From contig CAIQIK010000008.1 of assembly GCA_903871855.1 (NCBI GenBank), positions 1 to 45,974 of the forward strand: a stretch of 45,974 nt of DNA, given 5' to 3'. This document shows positions 7,715 through 15,672 of this stretch, piece after piece (position 1 is the first letter of the stretch; each line of letters opens with the position of its first letter). Position numbers and translations under genes: made by a program. The stretch is from an uncultured Caldisericota bacterium (lineage in GTDB: Bacteria > Caldisericota > Caldisericia > Cryosericales > Cryosericaceae). Under the pieces are notes generated by a model. It was not told the origin of the DNA, made no database searches, and saw nothing but the letters and a program-made list of their open reading frames with translations.

Positions 7715-8665
7715 GTGTTGACACTGTTTGCTGACTGGTTCACCTATACTCTTTTGCGCTTGCCAAAGGAGCGCCTGATTACCCAAGCCATTCACTTCTT
7801 CGTGTATGACCTCCCCAAGATCTACCTGCTCCTGGTCGCTGTCGTGTTTGTGGTCGCGATGCTGAGGACCTGGATTCCGCCCGAGAAGATCAAACGTCTG
7901 CTCGCTCGCCGGCACCAGTTCGTCGGCAACATCCTTGCCGCATCTCTGGGCATTTTCACGCCGTTCTGCACATGCTCGGCGATTCCGATGTTCATTGGCT
8001 TCGTTGAGTCCGGCGTGCCGCTTGGGGTGACCTTCTCGTTTCTGGTGGCAAGCCCCATGATCAACGAGGTCGCAATGGTACTGCTGTGGGGCCTGTTTGG
8101 AGCCAGGGTCGCTCTGCTGTATGTTGGTGTGGGACTCCTTATCGCGATTGTGTCGGGTGTCATCATCGGTCGGCTGCATATGGAGAAGTATGTTGAGGAC
8201 TATGTCTACAAGATCAAGATCGGCTCTGCCGCAGGGGATGCTCCCTTGACCCTCAAGAACCGCGTCGCAGCTAGCTGGAGCTACGTGGGCGAGATCTTCC
8301 GCAAAGTGGCTCCGTGGGTGGCGGTCGGCGTCGCCATCGGAGCATTCATCCATGGATATGCTCCCGAGAACTTCCTGGCCAGGTACGCGGGCCGTGACAA
8401 TCCCTTTGCGGTTCTTATCGCTGTTGCGATCGGTATCCCGCTGTATTCCAACGCCGAGGGTGTTATTCCTGTCGTCCAGGCGTTGTGGGCCAAGGGTCTG
8501 CCCTTGGGCACGACGTTGGCTTTCATGATGGCTGTTACTGGGTTGTCGATGCCGGAGATGATCATCTTGCGCCGCGTTCTCAAGCCAAGGCTCCTTGCGA
8601 CCTTCATTGGTGTCGTCGGCGTCGGTATTCTCATCGTGGGGTATTTCTTCAACTGGGTTCTATAA
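7715..8665 (+). CDS. YraQ/ArsP-like permease (DUF318 family)
   Basis: This 316-residue polytopic membrane protein has about eight to ten helices. The family motif TPFCTCSAIPMFIGFVESG (C85, C87) and the downstream VASPMINEVA are clear, as is the second-half repeat GIPLYSNAEGVIPVVQAL. This family includes ArsP, which exports trivalent organoarsenicals, and other metal-linked permeases. It starts with GTG at 7715, five bases after GGAGG. With the ArsR-family regulator and thioredoxin upstream, a metalloid or heavy-metal export role is likely. The exact substrate cannot be read. Confidence 0.85.
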   Translation: MLTLFADWFTYTLLRLPKERLITQAIHFFVYDLPKIYLLLVAVVFVVAMLRTWIPPEKIKRLLARRHQFVGNILAASLGIFTPFCTCSAIPMFIGFVESGVPLGVTFSFLVASPMINEVAMVLLWGLFGARVALLYVGVGLLIAIVSGVIIGRLHMEKYVEDYVYKIKIGSAAGDAPLTLKNRVAASWSYVGEIFRKVAPWVAVGVAIGAFIHGYAPENFLARYAGRDNPFAVLIAVAIGIPLYSNAEGVIPVVQALWAKGLPLGTTLAFMMAVTGLSMPEMIILRRVLKPRLLATFIGVVGVGILIVGYFFNWVL

Positions 8666-8695
8666 CTGCAGTTGGTGCAGGTACCCCGAGCAGCA

Positions 8696-8728
8696 AGAAA
8701 GCCCGGCCTCCACAAGGCCGGGCTTTCT
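8696..8728. terminator. Bidirectional terminator between permease and AOR genes
   Basis: A perfect 14-bp stem (AGAAAGCCCGGCCT and its complement) has a 5-base loop. A-rich left and T-rich right flanks within the stem suit termination in both directions between the convergent genes. Confidence 0.85.
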
Positions 8729-8750
8729 ACGTTGATAGAGAGACTGAAGA

Positions 8751-10925
8751 CTATGCTCTGTGTGCGTGCTTCCCGATGAGGTCGACGATCTCGGGGAAGT
8801 CTATACCATCCGCCTTCACTGTCTCGAGTGTCGGCACGCCGTCCTCATCCCAGCCGCGCCGTGCATACACTGCGTCCTCAAGTTGGCGGTATTGCGACTC
8901 ACGGTACTCGCGCAGGGCTGCCATCTTCTGGTGCAGGCTCATGCCTGCAATGTCGACGTGTGCGGCCTCGGTCAGCTGCTTGTCGTACCGTTCCTGGCGA
9001 GATAGGTACTCTTCCTCGGTGACCGGCCCCATGCCACGATAGGGCATCCAATCGTCCTCGCGGGTCCCATGGCCCATACGGAGGTTGAACAGACGCTGGA
9101 AGTCGTATACGCGCTTACTCTGAGCGAGCAGGCCGTCGAGGTCGAGGTCGTGGCCGGTCACACCCTTGTACAGCAGCAGGTAGTTGTCGATGTGCTCGGG
9201 GATCCTGGCGGCCTCGATGCCGGTGTAGCGGTCGCGGTTGTCCCTGGGCTCCGAGTCATTCCACGGCAGCTTGCACAGGCCCATGAGCGAGAACCAGGTG
9301 CGGAAGAGCGGGAAGAAGGATAATGCCTCGGCCTTGTCGGCAAACGTGGGTAGCTGACCTTTGACCTGGTCCATGAAGATGAGCCACGCCTCGTCGTGCT
9401 GTGGTCCCTTGGACGCCATGGCGTACCCGCCCTGCTGGGCCAGCGAATCCTTGCAGTTGTACTCGGAGACTTCCATGCCCTTAACTTCCATGCCGATGTC
9501 GTTTACGAACTGAGCGTTCGCGTGGTACTCCTCGATGAACAGTTTCTTGAGACGGTGGATGCCAAGGCCGGCGATCTTGCCGAAGCCGCGTCCCTGACCC
9601 ATCTGGTGGATGAGTTCCAGCGCGTCTATGTCGCTGCCGAAGTGGAGGTCGAGACCGCCGGTGATCTCTTTCGTGAGGATGCCGTTCTCATAGCACTCCA
9701 TCAGGAACGCCAGCAGCGTCGCCACGGCGACGAGGTCGATGCCGTAGTAGTCGCAGTAGAAGTTGGCCTCCAGGACGAAGTGAGGGTCGAAGCTGCCGGT
9801 ATTTGAGCCTAGACCACCGATTGTCTCATATTCCGGGCCGTCTACTAGAACCTTCTGTCCCTTGAGGGGGCCGGTGCGCAGTTCGAAGTTGTCCACACCG
9901 TGCGCACACGACATGGAGCAGCCGAGCCAGCAGCCATCCGGCATGCCCTGGGAAATCAGTCCAAGCCAGACGTCGCTCTTGATCTTCTCTGTCCGCGGGT
10001 CAGAGCCGAATTTGTAATTCATGACGGGCAGCACGTCGCACTTGTCGAGAATCTCTACGGTGTTGCCGGTACCGATCTCGCGCATGCGGTTGTGCGTGTG
10101 GTCAAGTGTGAGGATTTCCTTGTTCATGCGCCCGCCGGCGAGCTTGATGGGCTCCATGTCGACTGGGCAGTTGAGCGTTGGCGTCGTCCTGCTGAAATGG
10201 ATGACGACAGCCTTGAGTCCCTTGTCCCTGAAGACAGTTCCGGGTCCACCGCGCGCGAGCTGCTTGATGCGGGTGTGCTTCCGTTTGGCGTCCCAGTAAC
10301 TGAGATTGATGAGGCCCAGCAGCGAGTGTTCGGCGCCCTCTCCAGAGGTGGCCACGCTGACATTCTTGCGGTCGTCATCACTGTCGGCGTACATGGCGTG
10401 CAAGACCTCGGGCAGGTCGTAGCTGTTGGTGGGTTCCTCAGGTGCCGTTTCAATGGTGACAACACCCTTGTTGCCATCGATGACAAGCATGATGTCCTCG
10501 GTGGCCTTGCCCTGGATCTCGATGCAGTCGAAGCCGGAGAACTTCATGAAGGGGGCGAAAAAGCCGCCGCCATTGTTGTCGACAGGAACACCGGTTTCAG
10601 GTGAGATGGTGACAGAGTGCGTCTTGCCGGAGCCGGGATACTGCGTCAGCCCGGTCAATGGTCCCGCCGTGAGGATGAGTTCGTTTTCAGGGTCATTCCA
10701 GTGCGTCGTAGGTTTGACGGCCTGCCACAGGTAGTACATGCCATAGCCGCGCCCACCCGTGAACTTCTCTCGTACCATGGGCTCGATCGAGCGTTCCTCA
10801 ATGGTGTTTGTGGTCAGGTCAACGTACAGTCGCCGGTCCGTGTAGCCGGCATGTACGCCTCCCGGCGTAAACGAATACGTCGCCAGGACTTTGTGTGCCT
10901 GTCGCATTTCCTCAATGGTCTTCAC
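8751..10925 (-). CDS. Tungsten-type aldehyde:ferredoxin oxidoreductase family protein
   Basis: This 724-residue protein belongs to the AOR family, which oxidises aldehydes to acids with a tungsto-bispterin site and one [4Fe-4S] cluster, reducing ferredoxin. The N-terminal domain has FTGGRGYGMYYLW, LTAGPLTGL and GFFAPFMKFSGFDCIEIQGK. The C-terminal domain has VDGPEYETIGGLGSNTGSFD and a lone Cys at 551 (LMGLCKLPW). The cluster loop reads DGCWLGCSMSC (C332, C336, C340), a C-X3-C-X3-C spacing rather than the usual C-X2-C-X3-C. It is about 120 residues longer than classic AOR, mostly at the C-terminus. The start is a GTG at 10925 behind GGGAGG. It is divergent from the FAD dehydrogenase operon and shares its control region. 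The aldehyde substrate is unknown. Confidence 0.9.
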   Translation of the reverse strand: MKTIEEMRQAHKVLATYSFTPGGVHAGYTDRRLYVDLTTNTIEERSIEPMVREKFTGGRGYGMYYLWQAVKPTTHWNDPENELILTAGPLTGLTQYPGSGKTHSVTISPETGVPVDNNGGGFFAPFMKFSGFDCIEIQGKATEDIMLVIDGNKGVVTIETAPEEPTNSYDLPEVLHAMYADSDDDRKNVSVATSGEGAEHSLLGLINLSYWDAKRKHTRIKQLARGGPGTVFRDKGLKAVVIHFSRTTPTLNCPVDMEPIKLAGGRMNKEILTLDHTHNRMREIGTGNTVEILDKCDVLPVMNYKFGSDPRTEKIKSDVWLGLISQGMPDGCWLGCSMSCAHGVDNFELRTGPLKGQKVLVDGPEYETIGGLGSNTGSFDPHFVLEANFYCDYYGIDLVAVATLLAFLMECYENGILTKEITGGLDLHFGSDIDALELIHQMGQGRGFGKIAGLGIHRLKKLFIEEYHANAQFVNDIGMEVKGMEVSEYNCKDSLAQQGGYAMASKGPQHDEAWLIFMDQVKGQLPTFADKAEALSFFPLFRTWFSLMGLCKLPWNDSEPRDNRDRYTGIEAARIPEHIDNYLLLYKGVTGHDLDLDGLLAQSKRVYDFQRLFNLRMGHGTREDDWMPYRGMGPVTEEEYLSRQERYDKQLTEAAHVDIAGMSLHQKMAALREYRESQYRQLEDAVYARRGWDEDGVPTLETVKADGIDFPEIVDLIGKHAHRA

Positions 10926-10944
10926 GCTTTTCCTCCCGGTTCGT

Positions 10945-10987
10945 TGTGAATCCGCTCACATGGTAGGTCAATCAACACGTTGTTCAA
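10945..10987 (-). promoter_or_regulatory. AOR promoter with a CRP/FNR-like site
   Basis: Reading leftward: -35 TTGAAC (10987-10982), a 16-base spacer, -10 TACCAT (10965-10960). Overlapping the end of the -10 is TGTGA-N6-TCACA (10945-10960), an exact match to the CRP-type consensus half-sites. At this position a bound regulator would block the AOR promoter. It could also act on the divergent operon. Confidence 0.6.
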
Positions 10988-11134
10988 GCCGGCGTGTCGT
11001 GATGCGCCGCTCCGGCTGTCTGCGTCTGCGGTTCATCTTCGATTCTGCTGTGCGGACAACGAGGTCCAGTGCATGTGGGGCCTGGAGACTCCTCACCCCC
11101 TTCACTGACCTGTAGAAAAATGCATGGGTGGTTC

Positions 11135-11140
11135 TATACT
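11135..11140 (+). promoter_or_regulatory. Possible -10 box of the dehydrogenase operon
   Basis: TATACT lies about 42 bases before the preferred GTG start at 11182. No good -35 is visible, so it may depend on an activator. A start here would leave the earlier in-frame GTG at 11128 outside the transcript. Confidence 0.4.
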
Positions 11141-11181
11141 TCAAGCCTAGGAAATCGATTCGTATCGGAGAGGTGAAAAAG

Positions 11182-12600
11182 GTGGAAGACAATCGCATTG
11201 CCACGCATCCGATCCTTGCGTGGAACCGGGAAAATCCTGTGCGCATCACGTATGACGGCAGACAGATCACCGCTTACTCCCTGGAAACAGTAGCGATGGC
11301 TCTGTATGCAGCCGGCGTGAAGCAGTACAGCACCTCCTCCCGGTTCTATCGCCCAAGGGGCATGTTCTGCGCCATCGGCAAGTGCTCGTCGTGCATGATG
11401 CGCGTTGATGGCATCCCCAATATGCGTACCTGCGTCTTGCAGGTCCGGGACGGGATGGACGTCGAAACACAGCACGGTGATGGCAAGTTCCCCGATGCGC
11501 AGGCTGCCATGAAGGGCGTGAAGGAGAAGAACGCAGAAGTCCTTGTCATCGGTGGTGGACCGGCTGGCCTGGAAGCGTCCTTGTGGGCGGCCAAGGCCGG
11601 AGCGCACGTCGAGCTGTTAGATCAGAATCCCCAACTGGGTGGCCAGCTGGTCAAGCAGACGCACAAGTTCTTTGGCTCTGCCAAGGAGAACGCAGGGACG
11701 CGTGGCATCACCATCGCGAAGAAACTCATCGACGAAGTCGCGGCGACACCCAACATCACGGTGTACAGCGGATTCACCGCGTTCGGCTGGTTTCAGGGCG
11801 CTATCTGTGCCGCCGACCAGGACCATGCAGTCCTCTTCCATCCTCGCAAGATTGTCGTCGCCACCGGCGCAGCCGAGAAGATGCTGATGTTCAAAAACAA
11901 CGACATGCCGGGTGTCTTCGGGGCAGGAGCCGCGCAGACGCTGATGAACGTCTACGGCATCAAGCCCGGCAATAAGGTCCTGATGGTCGGGGCGGGCAAC
12001 GTCGGCCTCATCGTCAGCTACCAGCTGATGCAGGCCGGCATTGAGGTCGCCTTGGTCATCGAGGGCGCGCCGCGCGTGGGCGGGTACCTCGTCCATGCGA
12101 GCAAAATCGCTCGGAACGGCGTCCGTATCATGACGCGGCATACTGTGCTGGAAGCGGTCGGCACTGACCACGTCGAAGCGGCGATCATCGCCGAGGTTGA
12201 CGAAAACTGGCAACCGATTCCCGGTACCGAGCAGCGTATCGAGTGCGACACGATCTGTCTGTCTGCAGGGCTCAAGCCCTCCACCGAGCTTCTCGAGCAG
12301 GCAAAGCTGGACCTCGCCTACACCGGCGAACTGGGCGGCTGGGTCGCCAAGCGCAACTGGGCAATGCGGACCAGCAATCCCGACATCTTTGCCGCAGGCG
12401 ACGCCTCTGGTGTCGAAGAGGCCTCCACCGCTATGATGGAAGGCAAGATCGCAGGACTCCAGGCCGCGTACGACCTTGGGCACGCGGATGTACCGGTCGA
12501 AGAACAGAAAGAGACCAGGCACAACCTGGATGACCTCCGGGCTGGACCGTTTGGTGTCAAGATCTGTATCGGACTCAAATGCGTCGAGGTGCTTGAATGA
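11182..12600 (+). CDS. FAD/NAD oxidoreductase with N-terminal [2Fe-2S] domain (dye-linked dehydrogenase alpha-like)
   Basis: This 472-residue protein has two parts. Residues 1-100 form a Fer2_4 ferredoxin-like domain with cluster ligands C63, C68, C71 and C84 (MFCAIGKCSSCMMRVDG). From about 118 it is a pyridine-nucleotide disulphide oxidoreductase fold with VIGGGPAGLEA for FAD and VLMVGAGNVGL for the second nucleotide. A late FAAGDASG motif follows, and the tail ICIGLKCVEVLE has two Cys. This layout matches the alpha subunit of proline dehydrogenase complexes and the HcnA+HcnB/SoxA-type subunits. In-frame GTGs exist at 11128 and 11173. I prefer 11182 because GAGAGG is well spaced before it. 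It is the first gene of a four-gene operon and overlaps the next by ATGA. Confidence 0.85.
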   Translation: MEDNRIATHPILAWNRENPVRITYDGRQITAYSLETVAMALYAAGVKQYSTSSRFYRPRGMFCAIGKCSSCMMRVDGIPNMRTCVLQVRDGMDVETQHGDGKFPDAQAAMKGVKEKNAEVLVIGGGPAGLEASLWAAKAGAHVELLDQNPQLGGQLVKQTHKFFGSAKENAGTRGITIAKKLIDEVAATPNITVYSGFTAFGWFQGAICAADQDHAVLFHPRKIVVATGAAEKMLMFKNNDMPGVFGAGAAQTLMNVYGIKPGNKVLMVGAGNVGLIVSYQLMQAGIEVALVIEGAPRVGGYLVHASKIARNGVRIMTRHTVLEAVGTDHVEAAIIAEVDENWQPIPGTEQRIECDTICLSAGLKPSTELLEQAKLDLAYTGELGGWVAKRNWAMRTSNPDIFAAGDASGVEEASTAMMEGKIAGLQAAYDLGHADVPVEEQKETRHNLDDLRAGPFGVKICIGLKCVEVLE

Positions 12601-13085
12601 GTCACTTTGAAACCGGAATCATCGACATCGCGTATCTGCGCGAGAATGGCTTTCTCCCGCCGGAAGAGCGCGAGAAAAAGGGACCTGTCGCCGTTATCGA
12701 ATGCGTTCAGGAGATACCGTGCAATCCCTGCGTTGGCGCCTGCAAGTTCGACGCCATCAGCATGGACGGCATCAATGGCATCCCACACGTCGATTTCACG
12801 AAGTGCACGGGGTGCATGAGCTGCCTCAAGGTTTGTCCCGGGCTGGCCATCTTCATCCAGGACAAGTCGAAAGCCAAGCCTTCCGTCATCGTTCCTTACG
12901 AGTACCTGCCGCTCCCGGTCAAAGGCGGGACCGTGACCCTGCTCGGCCGAGACGGCGCCACTCTCGGCACCGGGACCGTCAAATTCGTCCTGCAGGCGGA
13001 TAATGTCAGTAGGTCATCGCTGGTGTCCGTCGAGTTCGACGATCCTGCCCTCTGCGAGCAGGTTCGCAACATCAAGGTAGGGTGA
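12597..13085 (+). CDS. Ferredoxin-like [4Fe-4S] subunit of the FAD dehydrogenase
   Basis: This 162-residue electron-transfer subunit has two cluster motifs. The second is canonical, CTGCMSCLKVCP (C70, C73, C76, C80). The first is unusual, with ligands C36, C42, C45 and C49 spaced C-X5-C-X2-C-X3-C and no following proline. A C-terminal beta-rich region (about 95-162, starting SVIVPYEYLPLPVKG) has no cluster. The start overlaps the alpha-subunit stop (ATGA). It presumably carries electrons between the two flavoprotein subunits or to ferredoxin. Confidence 0.82.
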   Translation: MSHFETGIIDIAYLRENGFLPPEEREKKGPVAVIECVQEIPCNPCVGACKFDAISMDGINGIPHVDFTKCTGCMSCLKVCPGLAIFIQDKSKAKPSVIVPYEYLPLPVKGGTVTLLGRDGATLGTGTVKFVLQADNVSRSSLVSVEFDDPALCEQVRNIKVG

Positions 13086-13089
13086 CGCC

Positions 13090-13383
13090 ATGACCAGAGA
13101 AGATGAAAACATGATTGCCTGCCGGTGTGAGGATATCTCCGTGCAGGAGATCAAAGACGCCATCCACGCTGGCTATACCGACTTGCAGTCGCTCAAGCGC
13201 TATGCCAAGTTCGGGCTTGGACCATGCCAAGGTAAGACCTGCATCCTTCTTGCAGCGCAGATCCTGGCACGCGAGACCAATCGGACGCTCGACCAGATCA
13301 TGACCCCTACGGCACGTCCGCCAATCGATCCTGTACCCATCGGTTTCTTCGTGAAGGGCAAGGAGGCGGACGATGAGAAGTAG
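13090..13383 (+). CDS. BFD-like [2Fe-2S] subunit
   Basis: This 97-residue protein carries a bacterioferritin-associated-ferredoxin-like [2Fe-2S] domain. The ligands are C11 and C13 (IACRCEDIS) and C46 and C51 (GLGPCQGKTC). This is the domain found as a separate small subunit, or as a C-terminal domain, in proline dehydrogenase, sarcosine oxidase and HcnB-type complexes. It lies four bases after the ferredoxin gene and overlaps the next gene by 11 bases. Confidence 0.85.
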   Translation: MTREDENMIACRCEDISVQEIKDAIHAGYTDLQSLKRYAKFGLGPCQGKTCILLAAQILARETNRTLDQIMTPTARPPIDPVPIGFFVKGKEADDEK

Positions 13384-14509
13384 CTACGATTGCGTCATTG
13401 TCGGTGGCGGCATCTCAGGGCTCGCCATCGCCTACGAACTTGCCAAGAGGGGCTACAAGGATGTTGCTGTCGTGGAAGAGTGCTACCTGGGCAGCGGTTC
13501 TACCGGCCGCTGTGGTTCGGGCATTCGCGCCCAGTTTACCAGCCCCGACCAGATCGTCCTGCTTCGGGAAGCCGAGGAGATGTGGGTGCACATGTCCGAC
13601 GAGCTGGAGTACGACATCCACTTCAACGCGTGCGGCTACCTCTTCCTGTGGGACACGCCCGAATTGGTGGAGAAGGCAAGGCAGAACGTCGCATTCCAGA
13701 ACGAGTACGGCATCATGAGCCGCATCATCGACCGCCAGGAGGCGAAGGAGATCTGCCCGTCGCTCAACACCGATTCCTTCCTTGTCGGCCAGTGGTATGA
13801 CAAGGATGGCAAGGCCTTCCCATTCGACACGGTCACCGGTTACGCGCAGGCGGCGCGGCGCCTGGGGGTGGATATCCTGACCACGACACACGTATTCCAG
13901 CTGGAGACGACCCCTGCCCACACCTTCACCGTGCACACGACCCAGGGCAACATCGAGACGAAATACGTCGTCAACGCTGCCGGACCTGGCTCAAAGGAGA
14001 TTGCCGCCATGCTGGGCGTCGACCTGCCCTATCGACTGGACAAACACCAGATCATGGCGACCGAGCCGCTTGAACAGTTCCTGGGCCCCATGCTGGTCAA
14101 GAACTCACTCTACTATTTACAGACGCACCGCGGTAACATCGTGGGTGGCACCGACACGGGTGACAAGAATGCTGCAGACGTCGACTGCACGTTCGAGTTT
14201 CTCACCAAGTTCGCACGAGAGGCCACCGAGATCGTTCCGCGCCTGGCCGGCGTCAAGCTGATGCGCCAGTGGGCTGGTTACTACGTCGTCTCCCCCGACG
14301 CCCACCCCGTGCTTGGCCCTATCGACGAGGTCCCGGGATTCTTTCAGGCCAACGGCTACTCGGGCCATGGCTTCATGATGGGTCCCATCGTCGGCAGACT
14401 GCTGGCCGAATACATTGCCGTCGGCAAGCCCAGCATCGACATCGAGCACTACAATTTCCGCCGCTTCGCCCGCGGCGAGCTGTTGACCGAGAAGGCCGTC
14501 ATCGGCTAG
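13373..14509 (+). CDS. DAO-family FAD amine/amino-acid dehydrogenase (beta-like catalytic subunit)
   Basis: This 378-residue flavoprotein belongs to the DAO/glycine oxidase/SoxB/HcnC family. It has the Rossmann motif VIVGGGISGLAIAYELAKRG at residues 9-28 and STGRCGSGIRAQF for the flavin edge. VVNAAGPGSKEIA lies near residue 200, and the C-terminal GYSGHGFMMGPIVGRLLAEYI completes the FAD site. It is the likely catalytic subunit, oxidising a secondary amine or amino acid (proline, sarcosine, glycine or similar) and passing electrons through the Fe-S subunits rather than to oxygen. It is the last gene of the operon, overlapping the previous one. The substrate cannot be assigned from sequence. 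Confidence 0.88.
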   Translation: MRSSYDCVIVGGGISGLAIAYELAKRGYKDVAVVEECYLGSGSTGRCGSGIRAQFTSPDQIVLLREAEEMWVHMSDELEYDIHFNACGYLFLWDTPELVEKARQNVAFQNEYGIMSRIIDRQEAKEICPSLNTDSFLVGQWYDKDGKAFPFDTVTGYAQAARRLGVDILTTTHVFQLETTPAHTFTVHTTQGNIETKYVVNAAGPGSKEIAAMLGVDLPYRLDKHQIMATEPLEQFLGPMLVKNSLYYLQTHRGNIVGGTDTGDKNAADVDCTFEFLTKFAREATEIVPRLAGVKLMRQWAGYYVVSPDAHPVLGPIDEVPGFFQANGYSGHGFMMGPIVGRLLAEYIAVGKPSIDIEHYNFRRFARGELLTEKAVIG

Positions 14510-14517
14510 GACTGGGT

Positions 14518-14538
14518 CGCCCGCGCAGGCCGGGATCC
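14518..14538 (+). repeat. Degenerate copy of the dispersed hairpin repeat
   Basis: CGCCCGCGCAGGCCGGGATC followed by CATAG lies right after the dehydrogenase operon. It resembles ATTCCCGCGCAGGCGGGAAT with decayed outer arms. Confidence 0.5.
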
Positions 14539-14558
14539 ATAGTTCTGACAACACACGA

Positions 14559-14597
14559 GTTCCTGCCGGAGGGATCTTTACTGCCTCCGGCAGGAAC
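14559..14597. terminator. Hairpin between convergent genes
   Basis: A perfect 14-bp stem (GTTCCTGCCGGAGG and its complement) has an 11-base loop, between the dehydrogenase operon and the leftward gene ending at 14603. There is no long T run. Confidence 0.65.
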
Positions 14598-14602
14598 GCT
14601 TC

Positions 14603-15424
14603 TCAGGACCAGTGTCTGAACCTGACCACCGTAGCCTTTGTCCATCCCCACACTCGCTGTGGGAGCACGACGTACAGGATGGTCAGTATGCTCAGGACGG
14701 CATACAGCCAGAAGATGGGGAGTGCCAGCCACGGAGGCGAGAGAATCAGGAGGAAGAGGGGAACGAAGCCAGGCAGCATTACCACGGACTCAACGTACAT
14801 CTGGAGGGTAGCCAGCGTATTCGGACTAGCGTTCAAGCTCGGGAACCCCACATAGTATCTTACGAGTGATGGCAGCCAGCGCAATTGGGCCGTTGTCGAC
14901 TCTCTCCATGACATGACGCTCTGGTCGCTGAAGCGACGCACGATGCTATCAACGAGACCGGGATGGTCCCTGTTGAAGTCCTGTTCTGATTGCTGGGGAT
15001 AGGTAGAAATGAAGATGCGAAGGGTCGTCTTTCCGCGAGTAACGATGGCGACCAGACGTTCGGGTCGTCCCGGCTCGTCCGGCACAGCATCGGCATGCGA
15101 TCCCCACCAAAAGATAATCCGGGCACCCATGTCATTGGGCGCACCGTAATATCTAAGCGCAAGAGTCTCATTGGTATCCATCCCCCACGTATTGGGGATC
15201 TGGGCATAGAGTAAGCCCGGTTTGCTGTTGATTGCTCTAAAGAACACTTCTCCCTTGACTGCGCGGAATTCCGCATAGGCATAGAGGAGAGAAGTACAAG
15301 CTAGGAAAGTACAGATGAGCCATATCTTGATCCATGTGCTGATCCGACGCCGTAGTATTGCTCGCCTCTTGAGAGCGGTTACTGGGGTGTCATCTTCAGT
15401 CCTGGGAAACATGTCATCTTCCAT
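14603..15424 (-). CDS. Hypothetical membrane protein
   Basis: I do not recognise this 273-residue protein. It has a short basic N-terminus (LKRRAILRRR), a first membrane segment at about 31-50 (IWLICTFLACTSLLYAYAEF), and an extracytoplasmic middle region of about 130 residues. Two further hydrophobic segments near the C-terminus (MLPGFVPLFLLILSPPWLAL and IFWLYAVLSILTILYVVL) are separated by almost nothing. The middle contains mixed beta-like sequence (RIIFWWGSHADAVPDEPGRP). The ATG at 15424 follows GGAGG by eight bases. An in-frame TTG lies at 15442. The start overlaps the stop of a small frame upstream (TAATG). Confidence 0.7.
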   Translation of the reverse strand: MEDDMFPRTEDDTPVTALKRRAILRRRISTWIKIWLICTFLACTSLLYAYAEFRAVKGEVFFRAINSKPGLLYAQIPNTWGMDTNETLALRYYGAPNDMGARIIFWWGSHADAVPDEPGRPERLVAIVTRGKTTLRIFISTYPQQSEQDFNRDHPGLVDSIVRRFSDQSVMSWRESTTAQLRWLPSLVRYYVGFPSLNASPNTLATLQMYVESVVMLPGFVPLFLLILSPPWLALPIFWLYAVLSILTILYVVLPQRVWGWTKATVVRFRHWS

Positions 15425-15624
15425 TACATTTGCCTCCAACACGAGCTTTCAACAAGATTGGTGGATAAGAACCCATTCGCCACACCCGTTGCCACAGCTC
15501 GGTGTTTCTGGGCGCTCCTCGCCAGTGTCCCATCTTCGATCAGACTTCTTGCCACAGCATGAGCGAAGTCGGAGAACGACAAATCTGGAACCACGGCCCT
15601 GTATTCATGGGGCTGCTCATTCAT
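15424..15624 (-). CDS. Possible small coupled gene (66 codons)
   Basis: This frame begins MNEQPHEYRAVVPDLSFSDF and ends one base into the start of the membrane-protein gene (TAATG). The ribosome-binding site of that gene is contained in its last codons. It has a plausible helix (FAHAVARSLIEDGTLARSA) but no family I recognise, and its own ribosome-binding site is weak. The stop-start overlap is the main argument for it; it may be chance. Confidence 0.3.
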   Translation of the reverse strand: MNEQPHEYRAVVPDLSFSDFAHAVARSLIEDGTLARSAQKHRAVATGVANGFLSTNLVESSCWRQM

Positions 15625-15636
15625 CACTGCACACAG

Positions 15637-15665
15637 CATCTGGGAGGGAAATTCCCTCCCAGATG
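15637..15665 (-). terminator. Hairpin after the PHP-domain gene
   Basis: Perfect 14-base complementary arms (CATCTGGGAGGGAA and its complement) are separated by one base, so the working loop is about seven bases. It starts eight bases past the stop of the PHP gene. Confidence 0.65.
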
Positions 15666-15672
15666 GCATTGG

